Positions 1 through 12,305 of a stretch of 64,000 nt of DNA are shown piece by piece; positions within the stretch are counted from its first letter, which is position 1, and every line of letters starts with the position of its first letter. Made by a program: the position numbers and the translations under genes. Source of the stretch: Membranipora membranacea (Eukaryota; Bryozoa; Gymnolaemata; Cheilostomatida; Membraniporidae). The stretch is taken from positions 5,347,501 to 5,411,500 of the forward strand of contig OU612070.1 in NCBI GenBank assembly GCA_914767715.1, given 5' to 3'. The notes under the pieces are model-generated. The model was not told the DNA's origin, did not search any database, and saw only the letters and a list, made by a program, of their open reading frames with translations.

Positions 1-461
1 TGAGCTAAATGATGGAGGATATTATTCTTTTGCGTTTCTTACATAATTTCTTCACTAAAAAGCACAATCTCATCGAGTCAAGTATAGGCAGCTTTTGATG
101 AGAGGTATATGGTAGTGTTATTCCGATCGGTAGTTGACATAAGCTTAGCGCTATCCTTTTTACATCGACTTTTTTTGTAGAATGAAATTATTTTCCATAT
201 TCAAATGCCTATTATGCTGACATGATACATTTATATTTATGTGTTCAATTAATCAGATAAATTGATAACGACTTCGCTGAAATAAATAACATTTGAAGTT
301 CATGATGTCTGTTTATTGCCATTTCTTAAAAATCCATCTCACTTACTAGGTTAATCGGTTGAAATGAAGGAAATAAAACTCATAATATAATATTGCACAG
401 GGTATTAATAATCCAGCAGGTCATTATTCATCATTCCCAACTCGATCGATCTTGTCTAGGC

Positions 462-560
462 TCGTCTTTTCAGTTCATGAATGCTGTAGATATACCCTCC
501 TTTTGGCTACCTTACCAAGCTAATTATCAACTTCGACTATGGCACCTTTTTCCACGATTC
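462..560 (+). other. Possible orphan exon, left copy (degraded)
   Basis: A pyrimidine-rich stretch ending in CTTTTCAG is followed by TTCATGAATGCTGTAGATAT. The same acceptor-like site precedes an open stretch at 44,441-44,556 in the right copy. Here the reading frame is disrupted in the segment following CCTCCTTTTGGC. The product is not recognised, and it could be a relic of an upstream gene. Confidence 0.25.
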
Positions 561-1437
561 TTCAAACTTCAAACCAAAGTGCTGCTGAGAAGAAACAGGC
601 AGGTAGGCAGGCAATTTTTTATTGGCATTTTTGGGCAAATGATAACAGTAATACCCTGGGAGAAAAATAGTCTAATGGTCTACAGTTCCCCAGACCAGCC
701 TGTCTCACCGTTCGGTGTACAATGACATAATTTATTCAAACACAGAGAAGAAACCTTTGGTAGTCTGAATGCAATAGATATTAAAATAATTTCGGTCCTC
801 CACATTTCAAGGGCATGTCAAACGACACACTTTATAAAAAATTTCATCCTCGTTTGGTCCCAGATCGATTCATAAAATTTGTCTACTGGAGACAAGATCA
901 ATACTTTCCTAACCCAATTACAGCAGCTGTGGAGATGAGATGCCAACGTACTAATATTTGATTAAAACCTGAAATTTAACAACCCATTTAATATGGTGAC
1001 AAGATATTTCAAGAAATTTAATTAACTCTAACTTCTAAACACATTGGTGTTCTATTGAGCAGCATTTTCTTAATCACTGGACACCATCCCATGTCAGATA
1101 TGCCTGCTCAAAGGTTGATATGTGGCTCGGGTAGTAAATCTTATAAAATTGGTGGTGTTATCGTAACGATAAACTGGATCCAAAGCGGAGACATTCTACA
1201 GGAGAAGTAATACTAGGAGAACTTCTTATATTATAAATGGTGATTATTTTAACTTTTTAATATTAAACAATTCTAAGCAGAAGAGATGCCCAAAGATTGA
1301 GGAAATTACAACAGAAATGAGTGTGGCCTTCCACTGAATGTTGCCTCTTTGCCATTCATACATGCTTACATACAGCACTTCTTATTATTCAGAGCCTCAT
1401 GATCTATATTATGATGATTTATATTTTTCTGTTGCAG

Positions 1438-3045
1438 ATGTCTTATGGCTATTGGGTTCTGTGTTTAGTTGGTATAGCAGGAGTTTATGGAATCCCCTAT
1501 TTGGGTAAACCAAATCTCTCTGATCTGCCTGCAAGGAGTGGTGAGGGGGAAGCGGACTGCAAAATATATGAAGTCATAGGTCGGTGATTGAATTTTAATA
1601 CAAATAACGATTATGAAACGATTTGATAGCTTAAAACTCAAAGTAAAAACAAAACAAATACCTAAAACTACTTTGGTAGTGGTAGTTTGGTAGTGGGAGC
1701 TTCTTTAAACATAACTTAATCTTTATTGCATACTCACACCAATTAGATTACTGCAAAATTATCAGATTTTTACTATTGGTTCCATGGAGCCATGGCTAGA
1801 GCATGGGTCTGTCAAATGCTCTGTGTCACAACAGTATACAGTCCTTAGACTCATCCAGAAAAAAATAATTAATATCAAGGACTCTCACAAGGTGTCATAG
1901 GTCAGTGATATGAGCTTTTTTGTCAGAGCTTTACTGTTGTACACCTGGTCAAAGCATGTGCAGTCAGTACAGGCGTAGCGTAACTTTGTTCGCATCTCTT
2001 TTGCAGGGCGCTTACCTACTTTGCCATTCCCTGATATTCAAAACACAATGAAGATATTTGTTATATTCGAAATTCATTTGCTGCCATAGACTGGTTTCAA
2101 GCGTCTGAGCAATGTAGATCCTACGGTTTCAAACTGGCTGTATTTGAGACAGCTAGTGAAGCAGATTTCATAATCAATCGCTACTATCATGGAGAGACAG
2201 GTGAACCCATATTTATTCTTATAATATTAATGGGTGTGTCCCAGTACAGGACATTTAATCAACACTGTTGTCTAACGAAAAAAAATTTAACTGTAAATTG
2301 AACGAGAACGGCTGAACAAGGCTTTATTGATTTTGTGGTTCACGCACACAAAAGAAAATCATATAAAGTATAAACGCACTCCTTTGGCTTTCATTATTAC
2401 ATTTTAGCTGGGTGCACTTCCTCTGCCCTAGTTTGATAGATTATTTCGCTATATATTGTCATATAAAGTATAGACCTCATGTGGCAAAAAAGTGTTGTAG
2501 GTAAATTTGCATGCGATTCCATCCCTTGTTGTGTATCCTTACCTGTAAACCATCAGAACAGGAGATTTCTTTTTCAGAATGGCTGAGTTTGAACATAGGC
2601 TTGCGAGAGATAAATGGAGTGTGGATGTGGGAAGACTCTATCAATTTGACTTATGATAGGTCAGTCTAATGAAAACCCAATATTGTAAAATTTTCATTTA
2701 AAGCTAATGTGTGACACTTTAGACAGAGGCACTGAGTGCTGCCTTGAGGGTTTGAAATTATTGAAAAACTGTTCTATTACTAAGCTTCCTTTATGAACCA
2801 AAACCAGTCTTATTTAAATTTACCCTCATACATTATTTACTTTTGACGTACCAACTAAACCGTAATCAGTGTATCCCTTAAATTACAGGTGGATGGCCGT
2901 GCTGAACTTAGATGGTTTTTGTGGGAACTTTTATGCGTGGCAACCACCACAAGCGAATGGTACATTTGGATTCAATGACCATTCATGCGCTGACAAGTTT
3001 GGCTACATTTGTGAAGATGAATATTGCACACTGCTTCAGCCTTAA
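1438..3045 (+). pseudogene. C-type lectin, damaged copy (four exons)
   Basis: Exons are 1,438-1,579, 2,007-2,200, 2,578-2,659 and 2,889-3,045, each with AG/GT borders at the same places as the intact copy at 45 kb. Exon 1 starts with a signal peptide (MSYGYWVLCLVGIAGVYG). It lacks 135 bp (45 codons, in frame) that carry the Cys-rich PAN/apple-like segment in the other copy. Exon 2 is 194 bp instead of 195, because one base is missing in the AACACAATG context just before the first lectin-domain cysteine, so the frame is lost. Exons 3 and 4 keep the C-type lectin core, including GFNDHSCADKFGYICEDE and the stop after LLQP. Exon 4 is five codons longer than in the intact copy (PPQAN insert). A base error in the assembly could mimic the frameshift; the 135-bp deletion cannot be explained that way. 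Confidence 0.8.
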
Positions 3046-3567
3046 TCCATGCCTCTACCTGATCAAGACATCTGCTAACCGCTCTCTATTTGTCAGACGA
3101 TCTGGTATATTAATGAGATCCCCAGTTCTCATAGCTCTGCACTGAGCGATAACTATGGTTTTATATTTTGTCCCTTGGATGAATGTTGTTTTTGAATCAG
3201 GTTTGTGTGATGAACTTTGTTGTGTGTGATTCATTGAGATAGATGTTGTTTTTTAGCCATATCAGTTTTTTGTATCAGAAATATCCTTTCAAGGTCTCAG
3301 CCGTTGTTTTGATTGCCCACTTCTACCAATCTACGCCAATCAACTACAACTTCCAACGGCAAATATTAACCAACTTCCCACCTACAACAACCCCATCAAC
3401 CCACACAGGCCAGGTCATGCTTCTTATTGGGCTTCTGTGCTGTGTTTTTCTGAGGTTTATTTTGGGAGTGCTCTATTTCACTACAGCGAGAAACCTCGAC
3501 TGAGTATATTTTGGTACGTAATAGATTGGTTGTTTTTGTAAATTAATGGTTAAATTGGTTTGTCATT

Positions 3568-3582
3568 GTAAAAATAAAATTG
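3568..3582 (+). terminator. Candidate polyadenylation signal of the lectin copy
   Basis: AATAAAA lies in GTAAAAATAAAATTGATT, about 520 bp past the lectin stop. It is conserved at about 47,634 behind the intact copy. Assignment rests on motif and position only. Confidence 0.4.
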
Positions 3583-3735
3583 ATTTAATGTCAAACAGGC
3601 ATACAATTTGAAACAGCATCTCGAGTGACAACAATCCTAAATTTAAAGTAAAGCTTGACAAATTTTAATAAGTAAAGACACGTTTTGTATGGAGTCACCC
3701 ACTTCCTCAGCAAGAACAGATGACTACAAACGGAA

Positions 3736-4050
3736 AGGTTATTCATACCCTCCATGCCTTTACTGCTTTTATATTGACGTTTACATTAAGTTGATGTAAA
3801 TACTGTGGCTAGTTTCAAGATGGTTATTTAACAAGAATTACATTTATATTAGACACAACCTTAATAAACCTGCAATAGAAAGGTGCTCCTTAAGGATTCC
3901 TTGTAAGAAGGAACTCAAAAAGTTGCTCAGACAGCTTGACATTGGATTATGTGGAATGATCGGAACTCTGTAAAAAATTTTAATATATTTAGACTTACTC
4001 ATAGCAAAGCAATGGACATCATGGCATTCATCAAAGTCATTTCACTCTTC
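3736..4050. other. Non-coding junction between duplicated blocks
   Basis: No gene is seen. Around 3,765-3,840 it resembles the reverse complement of about 13,655-13,725 (ACATTAAGTTGATGTAAAT and TAGTTTCAAGATGGTTAT), so part of this spacer also belongs to an inverted lectin-linked duplicate. Confidence 0.5.
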
Positions 4051-5239
4051 ATCTCTCCAAGAACTTAAAATAATAAAATAGAAATGCCGCAATCATAAAT
4101 GCCTCAAAACTTCAGGGGTGTGGATGACATACACTCAGGTTGTCGATTGAGTTCATGATGGATGTCCAATTGGTTGTGTAATTATGAGTGCAATTTGAAA
4201 TGGCTGTCATTTCCATCAACCAATGAGGTAGACAGCCTGAGTATCATTGTCCTATCATGTGGCAGAATTCCCCCACCATTATTTTCAGTGGATACAGCCA
4301 GTGAATTAAGCGCAAAAAACATGTTATAATTGTGTATTGAATATTTATATTTTATATTATATATTATATAAAAACAAGGGGTCCTCCTTGCTGTTTTTAA
4401 TCCGACCTCACTGGACTTTCAGCCATGCTGGGCTGCTGAAGCTTTCAAAGCCTTGTGCCATATAATCCAGTTGTTTAAATTTAATGATGTAGTGGGTGTA
4501 AGAAGTAATAAATAGGTATTGTAACAAAACCAGTAACAGCTCCGAGTAGTATAAGAGATAATATGTAAATGAAATCTTTCTTCACCAGGCTTTGAACTCG
4601 TGTCTCTCGCATGTTACAATTGTGAACTATTTATATATAATACATAAAAATAATTAGTTAACTCCATGCACCTCCTGACGCTGACCCGCTGAAGCTTGCA
4701 GATTTTCTACTGATCTGAACTAAATATATATGGGTAGAGTAAGCTGTTGTTTGATTTTTTATTTATTTCAGGCACATCTCAGACAACCATATAATTAACC
4801 CACCCTCAACTGGTTTTACTACCCATAAGGACTGGGATTCAGCTGCTTCTTCTATTTTCTTCCGAAACACTTTTTGAAAAAGTGATACGAGGCATATGGA
4901 TATGGGAATTTATATACACATCCATTTATCATAAGCACAAAACTGAAGTTTTGTGGATAATGAATAGTTTAAATCTATGATATTGGATTTTAATTTATTT
5001 TATAATTAGAAATTAACAGAAGTAAATTTGGTAACGAATGCCAAGAAATATTGTTTTAAAATGACATGGCATGCTATCTAAGGTGGTTAATGACATGACA
5101 GGAGCCTGGTCCCGGCAGGTCAATATTACTGCAATTACTTGTCGTTTTGGCGGTTCTCATCCACAGCTGTTTCACATTTGATTGGTATTTTCTGTAAAAG
5201 AAAATCAGTTATATATATTCGTTGTATAACATACAACGT

Positions 5240-5302
5240 AGCAATGGTTTCACTGTACGCTTGACAATATCATCAAAGGTATAGTGAAACCATTACCATG
5301 CT
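5240..5302. repeat. Conserved intronic hairpin, copy in C
   Basis: AGCAATGGTTTCACTGTA pairs with the inverted segment AGTGAAACCATTACC about 40 bases later. The corresponding intron of paralogue A (28,929-28,997) keeps a similar hairpin, in gene-relative orientation, as does 60,720-60,782. It may be a tiny palindromic transposon inherited by duplication. Confidence 0.5.
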
Positions 5303-6715
5303 ATGCAATATGCTATGTATCACATTGATTGTTAAACTTTATCAATTCATGTTTTTCCTTTTAATCTATGACTATAGCCCTAAGATAATGTTCCTCTAAA
5401 GGGTTCACTCACACCCCCACCCCTAACTTCTAGTATTAGACATAGTGTCAAGAGTTCAATATTAAGTCTCATTAATATGGTATGCCCTACTTACCTTAAA
5501 CAAGTGTAGCACGATGGTTGCACAGCGACACAAATTGTTTCAATCACGAAAGTTAAGAGTAAGCATAATATACCATAAGCAGCTCCTGGAAACCTACAAA
5601 ATAAAAGCCATAGACTTCATACAGCTATATGATAAGGACTCCCTAAGACCAAAGGGCAGGAGTGTATTTGTACAGTTTCTCAACCAAAGACCTATCTTTC
5701 ATTGAACTTTCACACAAAAATGCTTCCACGTATACAGTTAAAAATTGGAGAATAACCAAATTATTGGAGCTTACGTATTTAGAAAAATCGATCCTCATGG
5801 GAAATATGCATACAGTATTTTAGCTAATGACCCTATCTTCCTGACTGACAGTCCTACCAGCAGTCAATGTTTCGCAGGCTAATCTGTTTGGTGGCTCTGT
5901 TGAAATGCTCATGGTGCTCTGACATGTTACAACAGATTTAGAACTGTCCAAAAAGGTTTTATGTTTATGCAACAGGTAAGCAGCTGAAGACAGATGTAGT
6001 ATTGTTACAAACCTGGTGTATTGCAGGGTTCCCATGCAGAAACATAATCCTAGATGAGCGATGAACGCATTCGGTGTCAAATATTTAGTCTGTTTATTCA
6101 TGATAAGAATCCCGGAACAGTACGCTCTCACTCCATATGCAAGTGAAAATTTATGGCCAGTCAGTGAGCATTTTACAATGGTTTGCAGTTGAATCTGTTT
6201 TGAAACTTCCTATATGGTTTTATGTTGCCAAAACCCATTTAAAACATATAACATCCTTTGCATATGAGGTACATCCTGTTGCAAGGGCACTAATAGACAC
6301 GATGCACATATGTTATGTGTTTAACTATTGATATGGTTTGCCAAATGCAGGCACACCAAACCAAACCTGAGCTAGTACGGACAGATATACTGACCACGCT
6401 CACAGCAATAGTGATATGGTCAACAGTAGCTTTGGAAAATTTAATAGTGTTCTATTGGTGATCATTGTTCGATATATAGTCATGGTATCAACGGTTCCGA
6501 TTGCAAAAACTCATAGAGTCTATTAAAAGAAGCCATGTTCTAGTTCGGTTCGATCCCATCCAAGCATACAATTCGACACAGTTGTATCAACTAATGTCCC
6601 AATTGTTGTAATAAACAAGTTGATCCATTGGAAAATAAAACAATATTGGTCTACGTCTTGTCCAAGTAACATCAAATTTTATCCAGTAATTTTTTATTTA
6701 AGGTAATGTCAAAGA

Positions 6716-7010
6716 CGAATGTATATTTAGGTATTGTCTTCATTATATAATTTGATTTTCTTTGATATATGACTAGTCTAAATAGACTTTTTACGTCTCG
6801 CCATACAATGCATTTTTTGTGGAGGCGTGAAAATATGTGAAATTTCAATCTTTAATTCAGAACAGATCATAGGCGCGAAACAAAATTGTTCTGAATTAAT
6901 GATTGAATTTTTTACATATTTTGTTCAGGTATTCATTTTCAGTAGCTCGGCAGCTTCCCAACAGTATATGATATGTTGATATTCGGATCAATCTTTGACA
7001 TTTGAGCCCA
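6716..7010. repeat. Palindromic element, internally deleted copy
   Basis: This is the left-block version of the long inverted repeat that is complete at 62,165-62,842. Here the outer part of the left arm and the inner part of the right arm are missing. The central hairpin (CAATCTTTAATTCAGAACA with its inverted partner near 6,890) remains. No protein is encoded. Confidence 0.65.
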
Positions 7011-7620
7011 AAAGATATTGCCAGAAAAATAATTCCCAAAACTTAAGTTTTAACTCGATTCCATGAACTGGTTATTGGCAGAAATCTACTGTTCACTTCA
7101 GCAATATTGGATCTCGTGGACATGTGACATCAAATTTGACAGTGTTACAAGATTCAGTATATGTCATCACCCCCCATATCTCAAGCTTTAACTCAATTCA
7201 TCATGACAACAAATTCTATATCAGTATATTAGTATCGGTATGTTCACCTGTTAGAGATATTGGAGAAAAGAGAGCCAATGGTATCATTGCCCGTGTAGCC
7301 AACTTCTCACTCACTCTTAGTACTGTGTGTAAAATGAAATAGGCACAATCTGGGTTTACCATCAGCACCATTTCCATGAGAAATGTTTCCAACATGGCAA
7401 TAGCAGCGAAAATTACCAGTGCCTGCAGCAAAATTAGAAGAGTTTATAAGGCAGCCACGCTTCAAATGTTCAGCACGGTAACACTTGAGGCAAATCTGGC
7501 TCCATATAAGCAGGGCATGATATTTATTTGATTTCTGTCTTTTTATAAATTAAATAATGATGAGGAAGGAGGGGAGCGGGAGCAGACCACAGACCAAGGA
7601 TACCTAGTAAGAATAACTGA

Positions 7621-7699
7621 GAACGAGCAAAACAGAAAACAACCATACTCAAATTTCGATACAGCTATATGTATGTTTGTTTTTCTGTCTTGCTCGTTC
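7621..7699. repeat. Near-perfect hairpin
   Basis: GAACGAGCAAAACAGAAAAC is mirrored by GTTTTTCTGTCTTGCTCGTTC, giving arms of about 29 bases around a loop of about 22. It lies just outside the P-like element boundary at 7,720. Confidence 0.7.
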
Positions 7700-7984
7700 C
7701 AAGTTTCAAATGATCAAACCATAGACTTAATATACTACCTAGACAGGCCAATAGCAATACTGTCCCACTTAAATAGCGCGACATGACGTAAGTAGTTTGT
7801 GCTGTGAGCCATAGTTTACTATATATCCATCAATGAAAAATGTGAAAAATCAAGAGACGCTGGGCATGATATCAGCCCCTGTCCACCCCCTTATTATTCA
7901 AACACAAAGAAAATTGGTGAGTGTATGTAAAAGAGCTTTCCGCACAAGATGGTATAAATAATTTGTCTCCAGAACCAGAACTTT

Positions 7985-8191
7985 TTATGATAAGAGACGA
8001 TCATTAGCCAATAAACATTGAAATGAATACAGCCATTTACCCTCAGCACTTCCATCACTACTATAAAAATGTAGAGAATACCTATAGCACGAGATCAGAA
8101 ATATTTTGTTGGATGAGCCAGATCTAAGCACAAGCACCACTCCATGATCATTTTTCTCCTTAAAATTATTCCTAGTTGTGACTGAACACAA
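7985..8191 (-). other. Small open frame inside the outer element's left arm
   Basis: A 68-codon frame (starts MCSVTTRNNF, contains FYSSDGSAEGKWLY) is repeated inverted at 9,861-10,064 and again at 63,248-63,445. All three stay open, but they are copies of one arm sequence, so conservation may only reflect common descent. No known domain is recognised. Confidence 0.25.
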
Positions 8192-9860
8192 CCAGTCTGC
8201 TCAAATTGGATCGCTAATTTCATTGTCGCTTCACAAGGAAGAATAGATCTGGGCTGTTAAATGAGTATGCAAACTACAGATAGGTGTTGTTCCTGAGTTT
8301 GTATGATGAAGCTAGAGTATGTGACAATAACTTAAAATTATTATACTTCAGTACTGTAGTCAAAATCTAATGGCCTTTACCGTGGCAAAACTTAATTTTT
8401 CCGATGCCGGTAAGGTTCTTTGAGTTTATAAATGTGATACCGGCGTCAACCGTGAATGTCTATTGCTTCCCCGACCTATACACAGAAACAGCAGCGAGAA
8501 AAAAAAGAAGTTATTACTGGGGTGTCTAAAACTGTTTTAACAAAATTATGTCCGATGAAGACCATCCTCTTTTTAGTCGTGTTGTTTCCAACTGTGCAAA
8601 GGTATCCTCTCGCCTACATGCCAAAGTGCAGGACAGGAAAGCATTTTTCCATACTACATGTCAGTTCACAAAAGAATTTAAAACGTTCATTTTCATGTAC
8701 CAATCCAATCTTATCGCCTGTTGATACAATGATTGTTATAATAAACCAGAACACGTCATCATCTGAGAAAATGGAACTACATGTAAATATGAAACTCCAG
8801 AGGAAAAAGGATAGAAGCATGTGACTCTAATAATTCCCGAAACTTGAAAATGACATACTGTGGCCAAACTTATTTTTGCCGATGCCAGTAAGGTTCTTTG
8901 ATTTTTTGAGTTTATCAATGTGATGTCGGAGTCAACAGTGTATGTCAATTCGAGTGATATTTAAAAAGTGCAATTCCTGTAATGATCATTAATTATTATT
9001 CTTATCGTTCCATTCACATTATTCTTATTCAATAGTTAATAATTCCCATGACAACTATTTCAGCTTCGATCTAGATGGAGCCCTGCAGACATCTCTATAC
9101 TTCTCAAGATACTGCAGCACATTCAACAGTGATTTCTGTATAATTGACAATGTGTCCTTACAGAGGTACTTTTTAGTTATTGCCAAAGGGATTGTTGCTG
9201 CTCATTAATTCAAAAACTTCTCTGGCTGTCTAAATAAAGGGTCCAGAAACGTTATTTTGTGGCTCAGACTGGGTTCTATAGTAATAGCCATTATTCATAC
9301 TAAACCTTAGCTCATACCAACAAAAATGTATTGCATGCTGCAGAGGTTATTGCTTGTGAGCAGCTGTGTTGCATATGAGCATGCAACTCTCGGCTGAGTC
9401 AGCTGGTTATTATTTGGCCAGAATTTGTTTTCCAGTCTTGGAAATTATTAGAATCACTGCTTCCATCATTTTTCCTCTGCAGTTTCATCATTACATGTAG
9501 TTCCATGTTCTCAGATGATGACGTGTTCTGCTGTAATAACTACTTTTTTTCACGCTGCTGTTTCCGTTAATAGGCCAAGGAAGCAATTGGCATTCACTGT
9601 TGACGCCGATATCACATCGATAAACTCAAAGAACAGTACCGGCATCGGCAAAATTAAGTTTTGCCACGGTAAAGGCCATTAGGTTTTGACTACAGTACTA
9701 AAGTATAATAATTTTAAGTAATTGTCAATATACTAGCTTCATCATAGTTACGTACTCAGGAACAACAGCTATCTGTAGTTTGCATACTCATTTAACGGCA
9801 CAGATCTATTCTTCCTTGTGAAGCGACAATAAAATTAGCAATCCAATTTGACCAGACTGG

Positions 9861-10064
9861 TTGTGTTCAGTCACAACCAGGAATAATTTTGAAGAAAAAA
9901 ACGATGATGGTGGTGGTGGTGATAGGATCTGGCTCATACAGCAAAATATTTTGTTATTGTGTTATAGGTATTCTTTAAATTTTTATAGTAGTGATGGAAG
10001 TGCTGAGGGTAAATGGCTGTATTTATTTCAGTGTTTATTCGCCAATGATTTTATTTTATCATAA
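9861..10064 (+). other. Small open frame inside the outer element's right arm
   Basis: This is the mirror copy of the frame at 7,985-8,191, 67 codons, with a glycine run from a GGT repeat that varies between copies. Length variation at that run suggests no strong constraint. It is not recognised as a protein family. Confidence 0.25.
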
Positions 10065-10280
10065 AAAGTTCTGGTTCTGGTGACAAATTATTAGTACCAT
10101 CTCGTGCAGAAAGGTCTTTTACATACACACACCAAATTTCTTTGTGTTTGAATAATAAGGGGCTGGACAGGGGCTGATATCATGCCCAGCGTCCCTTGAT
10201 TTTTTACATTATTTCATTGAATGGTATATAGTAAACTATGGCTCACAGCACAAACTAATTACGTCATGTCGTCTTATTTA

Positions 10281-10288
10281 AGTTGGAC
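10281..10288. repeat. 8-bp target-site duplication, left (inner P element)
   Basis: AGTTGGAC directly abuts the left terminus CATAGACC. The identical octamer follows the right terminus at 12,799-12,806. Confidence 0.9.
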
Positions 10289-10615
10289 CATAGACCTACT
10301 AATAGTAAACCTAGACAGGTGATCTGCGCAGCTGAAGTGAGGCCTATAATAACCGGAATTCCCCTATGACATAACGTTACTGTGTTGTACACAGTGAGCG
10401 CTGCAATGAATGGTTTTACTATAAATGAGCGTGACTGATTATTAGCTATAATGTCATTTTTCTCATAGAGATATCGAAGACTGATGCCTACAAGTTAATT
10501 TTATCTGGATGGTGATGTAACAAGCAACGTCATAGTCTCTGAATTTTTTCTCTAGCTCAAATATTGAATGAGATTCGACCATTAGAAGCCAGCAATATCT
10601 GTAAACAGTGATACA
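10289..10615. repeat. Left terminal inverted repeat of the inner P element
   Basis: It matches the reverse complement of about 12,472-12,798 along its length. Shared landmarks are GGCCTATAATAAC, TGCAATGAATGGTTTTACTA and ATTATTAGCTATAATG. Mismatches and small indels are present, so the element is not brand new. Confidence 0.88.
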
Positions 10616-11299
10616 TCATTTAAGCATTGCAGCAAGAAAATAGCATTTTTCTCACAGATTCATCGAGAAATTATGCAAGCAAGTTAATTTTATGTGAAAT
10701 GTGATGGACCAAGCCAGCTGTAAGTGTTTGAATTTTGTATCTGACTCAAATATTGAGTGAGTTACGTCCATTAGAAGTCGGAAATATCATGACTCAATGA
10801 CTGACTGTTGCGTGAAAATATTTATTTATGCGTTCTGAAAGACACAGGCCTTACCATGTGGGTGTGCTGCAATCAGTTGATGACTCAAAGCATGGCTAGC
10901 TAAAAATAGCTATAACCTTGGTCAACCTTGCACATGCTGTGTCCACCTGTATTGTAGCTCAAGGGGTTTGTTACACGTCCCCATAAGTAGCATGATCTTG
11001 AAAGTTATCGCTGTAGGATTAGCTTAATTTTTGCATACTCTTCATTGGTGGGCTTTGCCTTTTTGAGACTAAACTGTCCAGTTGCTCAGTGGATTTCTTG
11101 CACACCTGACATCGAATCAACATCGCAATCGGTAAGATAAGATTCATAACTATACTTGTGTTTTAATTTGTTTCAGTTCCATGGTATGGTATGCTCTACT
11201 TTTCAATACTGTCAGGTAAAGGTGGCCATGACAGGCGCGACATTATGCTCTTTTTGCACTTTCGCAAAGTAGGAGAAAGATTGATGTCATGTTTTACAG

Positions 11300-11617
11300 G
11301 CCAGTAAAAGTAGTCGACACTGCTGCTGTGCTTTTGGCTGTAGCAACACACCAATTAAGGATGCAAGCCTCACCTTCCACCGTTTTCCGCCTCGGCAGGA
11401 ACGCCGTGACAAATGGATCGAAGCAGTGTCCCGTAAAGATTGGAAACCGAGCACAAACTCTGTTCTATGCAGCAAGCATTTTGGAAAGGGTGCATACAGA
11501 GTGCCTCCTAACCTTCCAGGGAGACGGGCTATACTCTACCCGAATGCAGTGCCTACTATGTTTCCGGAGTATCCTGCGTATCTACGACCCCCACAACCCA
11601 AAAACGTAGAGTGTTAA
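11300..11617 (+). pseudogene. THAP zinc-finger exon of P-type transposase
   Basis: After an acceptor (GTTTTACAG) a 106-codon frame encodes a THAP DNA-binding domain, a C2CH zinc finger found in P-element and THAP9 proteins that binds transposon ends. Visible hallmarks, in order, are the CCAFGC cysteine pair, the FHRFP proline region, the tryptophan in DKWIEAV, the C-x2-H pair in VLCSKHF, and the closing AVPTMF box. The frame ends at TAA at 11,615-11,617, just before a poly-C run that probably caused a frame slip. The start codon would lie in an upstream exon that I cannot place. An inverted partial copy ends the window (63,690-64,000). Whether the domain is still expressed, for example as a repressor, is unknown. 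Confidence 0.88.
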
Positions 11618-11623
11618 GCAGAG

Positions 11624-11921
11624 ACGCTCCAACCCCCCCCCCCCCCTGAGTTCCAGCGCAGAAACTAGTGAGGATTTACATACTGTGCAAACAGATACAG
11701 TTCCTGCTGAAGCAGCAGAACCTGTAGTTCCAGATATACCCTTAATACTGAGTAGCGATGCGCCGCAGGAGGGGCGTGGGCAAAAGAAGACAACTCCTGA
11801 AGCCAAAGTTCCGAAACAAAGGAGGCGAATAAAGACATTGCAGCAACGCATACGCAGATTTGAGAAGAAGGAGAGAGTACAATGTAACATGATAGGTATC
11901 TTAGACATGTTCAGACTGTAG
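11624..11921 (+). pseudogene. Coiled-coil linker of P-type transposase
   Basis: After the poly-C run (about 11,632-11,646) a second frame continues with an acidic/proline-rich linker. It then has a basic helical stretch (RRRIKTLQQRIRRFEKKERV) that looks like a leucine-zipper/coiled-coil dimerisation region, which in P-type transposases follows the THAP finger. It stops at 11,921. The frame change relative to the THAP exon falls at or near the homopolymer, so polymerase slippage or an assembly error may be to blame. Confidence 0.65.
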
Positions 11922-11934
11922 AGATTCACTTATA

Positions 11935-12305
11935 GATACAGACACTAACGACCCGAATGATGATACTACACTGGTGTCAGTCAAGAATAGGGGCGGGCTT
12001 GTTGTACTTTCTCTCAACACAAAGAAGCTATTCGTAGTGAGCGAGCAACTGCTCCGCAATTATATAACATGCAATGGTGTTGACACAAACATACTTATCA
12101 AAGAAACAGAGTCCTCAACCATATTCTTTTAGGAAATTTGCATGGATTTATGAAATGTGCTGTGCATTCCACTTCAACAATCAGATCCCTCATCCACCGA
12201 TACATAATGATACGAGTTCATTACGAGACCCAGAAGATAACATCAGAGAAAAATGAAAACATCCGATCTAAACTCAATAGATTGGTAATATTTCAGCATC
12301 AGTAA
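11935..12305 (+). pseudogene. C-terminal remnant of P-type transposase
   Basis: From about 11,935 an open segment contains RGGLVVLS, a motif found near the end of P/THAP9 transposases, and runs to a stop near 12,130. A second frame then gives SLIHRYIMIRVHYET and a terminal NRLVIFQHQ before TAA at 12,303-12,305, again typical of the family C-terminus. The RNase H-like catalytic core that should precede RGGL is missing, so this copy cannot encode an active enzyme. Frame changes within the remnant indicate decay. Confidence 0.75.

Larger units (their letters stand above)
1..3735. repeat. Segmental duplication block 1, left copy (lectin block)
   Basis: From the first base to about 3,735 this block aligns nearly continuously with 43,975-47,805 on the same strand. 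The shared landmarks include the opening TGAGCTAAATGATGGAGGAT, the four lectin exons, their introns and the AATAAAA-containing 3' end. Differences are scattered substitutions and small indels, which points to a fairly recent duplication. In the right copy the block starts about 200 bp after the last exon of membrane-protein paralogue D, so a similar gene may lie just left of this window; that is inference. Confidence 0.9.
4050..7700. repeat. Segmental duplication block 2, left copy
   Basis: The stretch starting ATCTCTCCAAGAACTTAAAA is repeated from about 59,532 with only scattered differences through about 6,710, matching about 62,170. Beyond that the copies share the palindromic element near 6.7-7.0 kb / 62.2-62.85 kb. 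They then diverge, because the right copy lacks everything corresponding to about 7.03-9.48 kb. It includes three shared exons of paralogue C and their shared lesions. Confidence 0.9.

Noticed and set aside
1438-3045. Functional lectin gene at the left
   Set aside because: One-base deletion in exon 2 and loss of 45 codons; listed as a pseudogene unless reads show otherwise.
4570-4635. tRNA or SINE suggested by a GGTTTGAACTC-like B box (also at 60,060-60,110)
   Set aside because: No upstream A box at the right distance and no cloverleaf pairing.
5514-5705. 63-codon plus-strand frame, repeated at 60,927-61,148
   Set aside because: It is the reverse strand of a paralogue C exon (5,495-5,593) and its intron; repetition is due to the segmental duplication.
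7124-7342. Plus-strand frame at 7.1-7.3 kb
   Set aside because: Antisense shadow of the minus-strand membrane-protein exon at 7,248-7,422.
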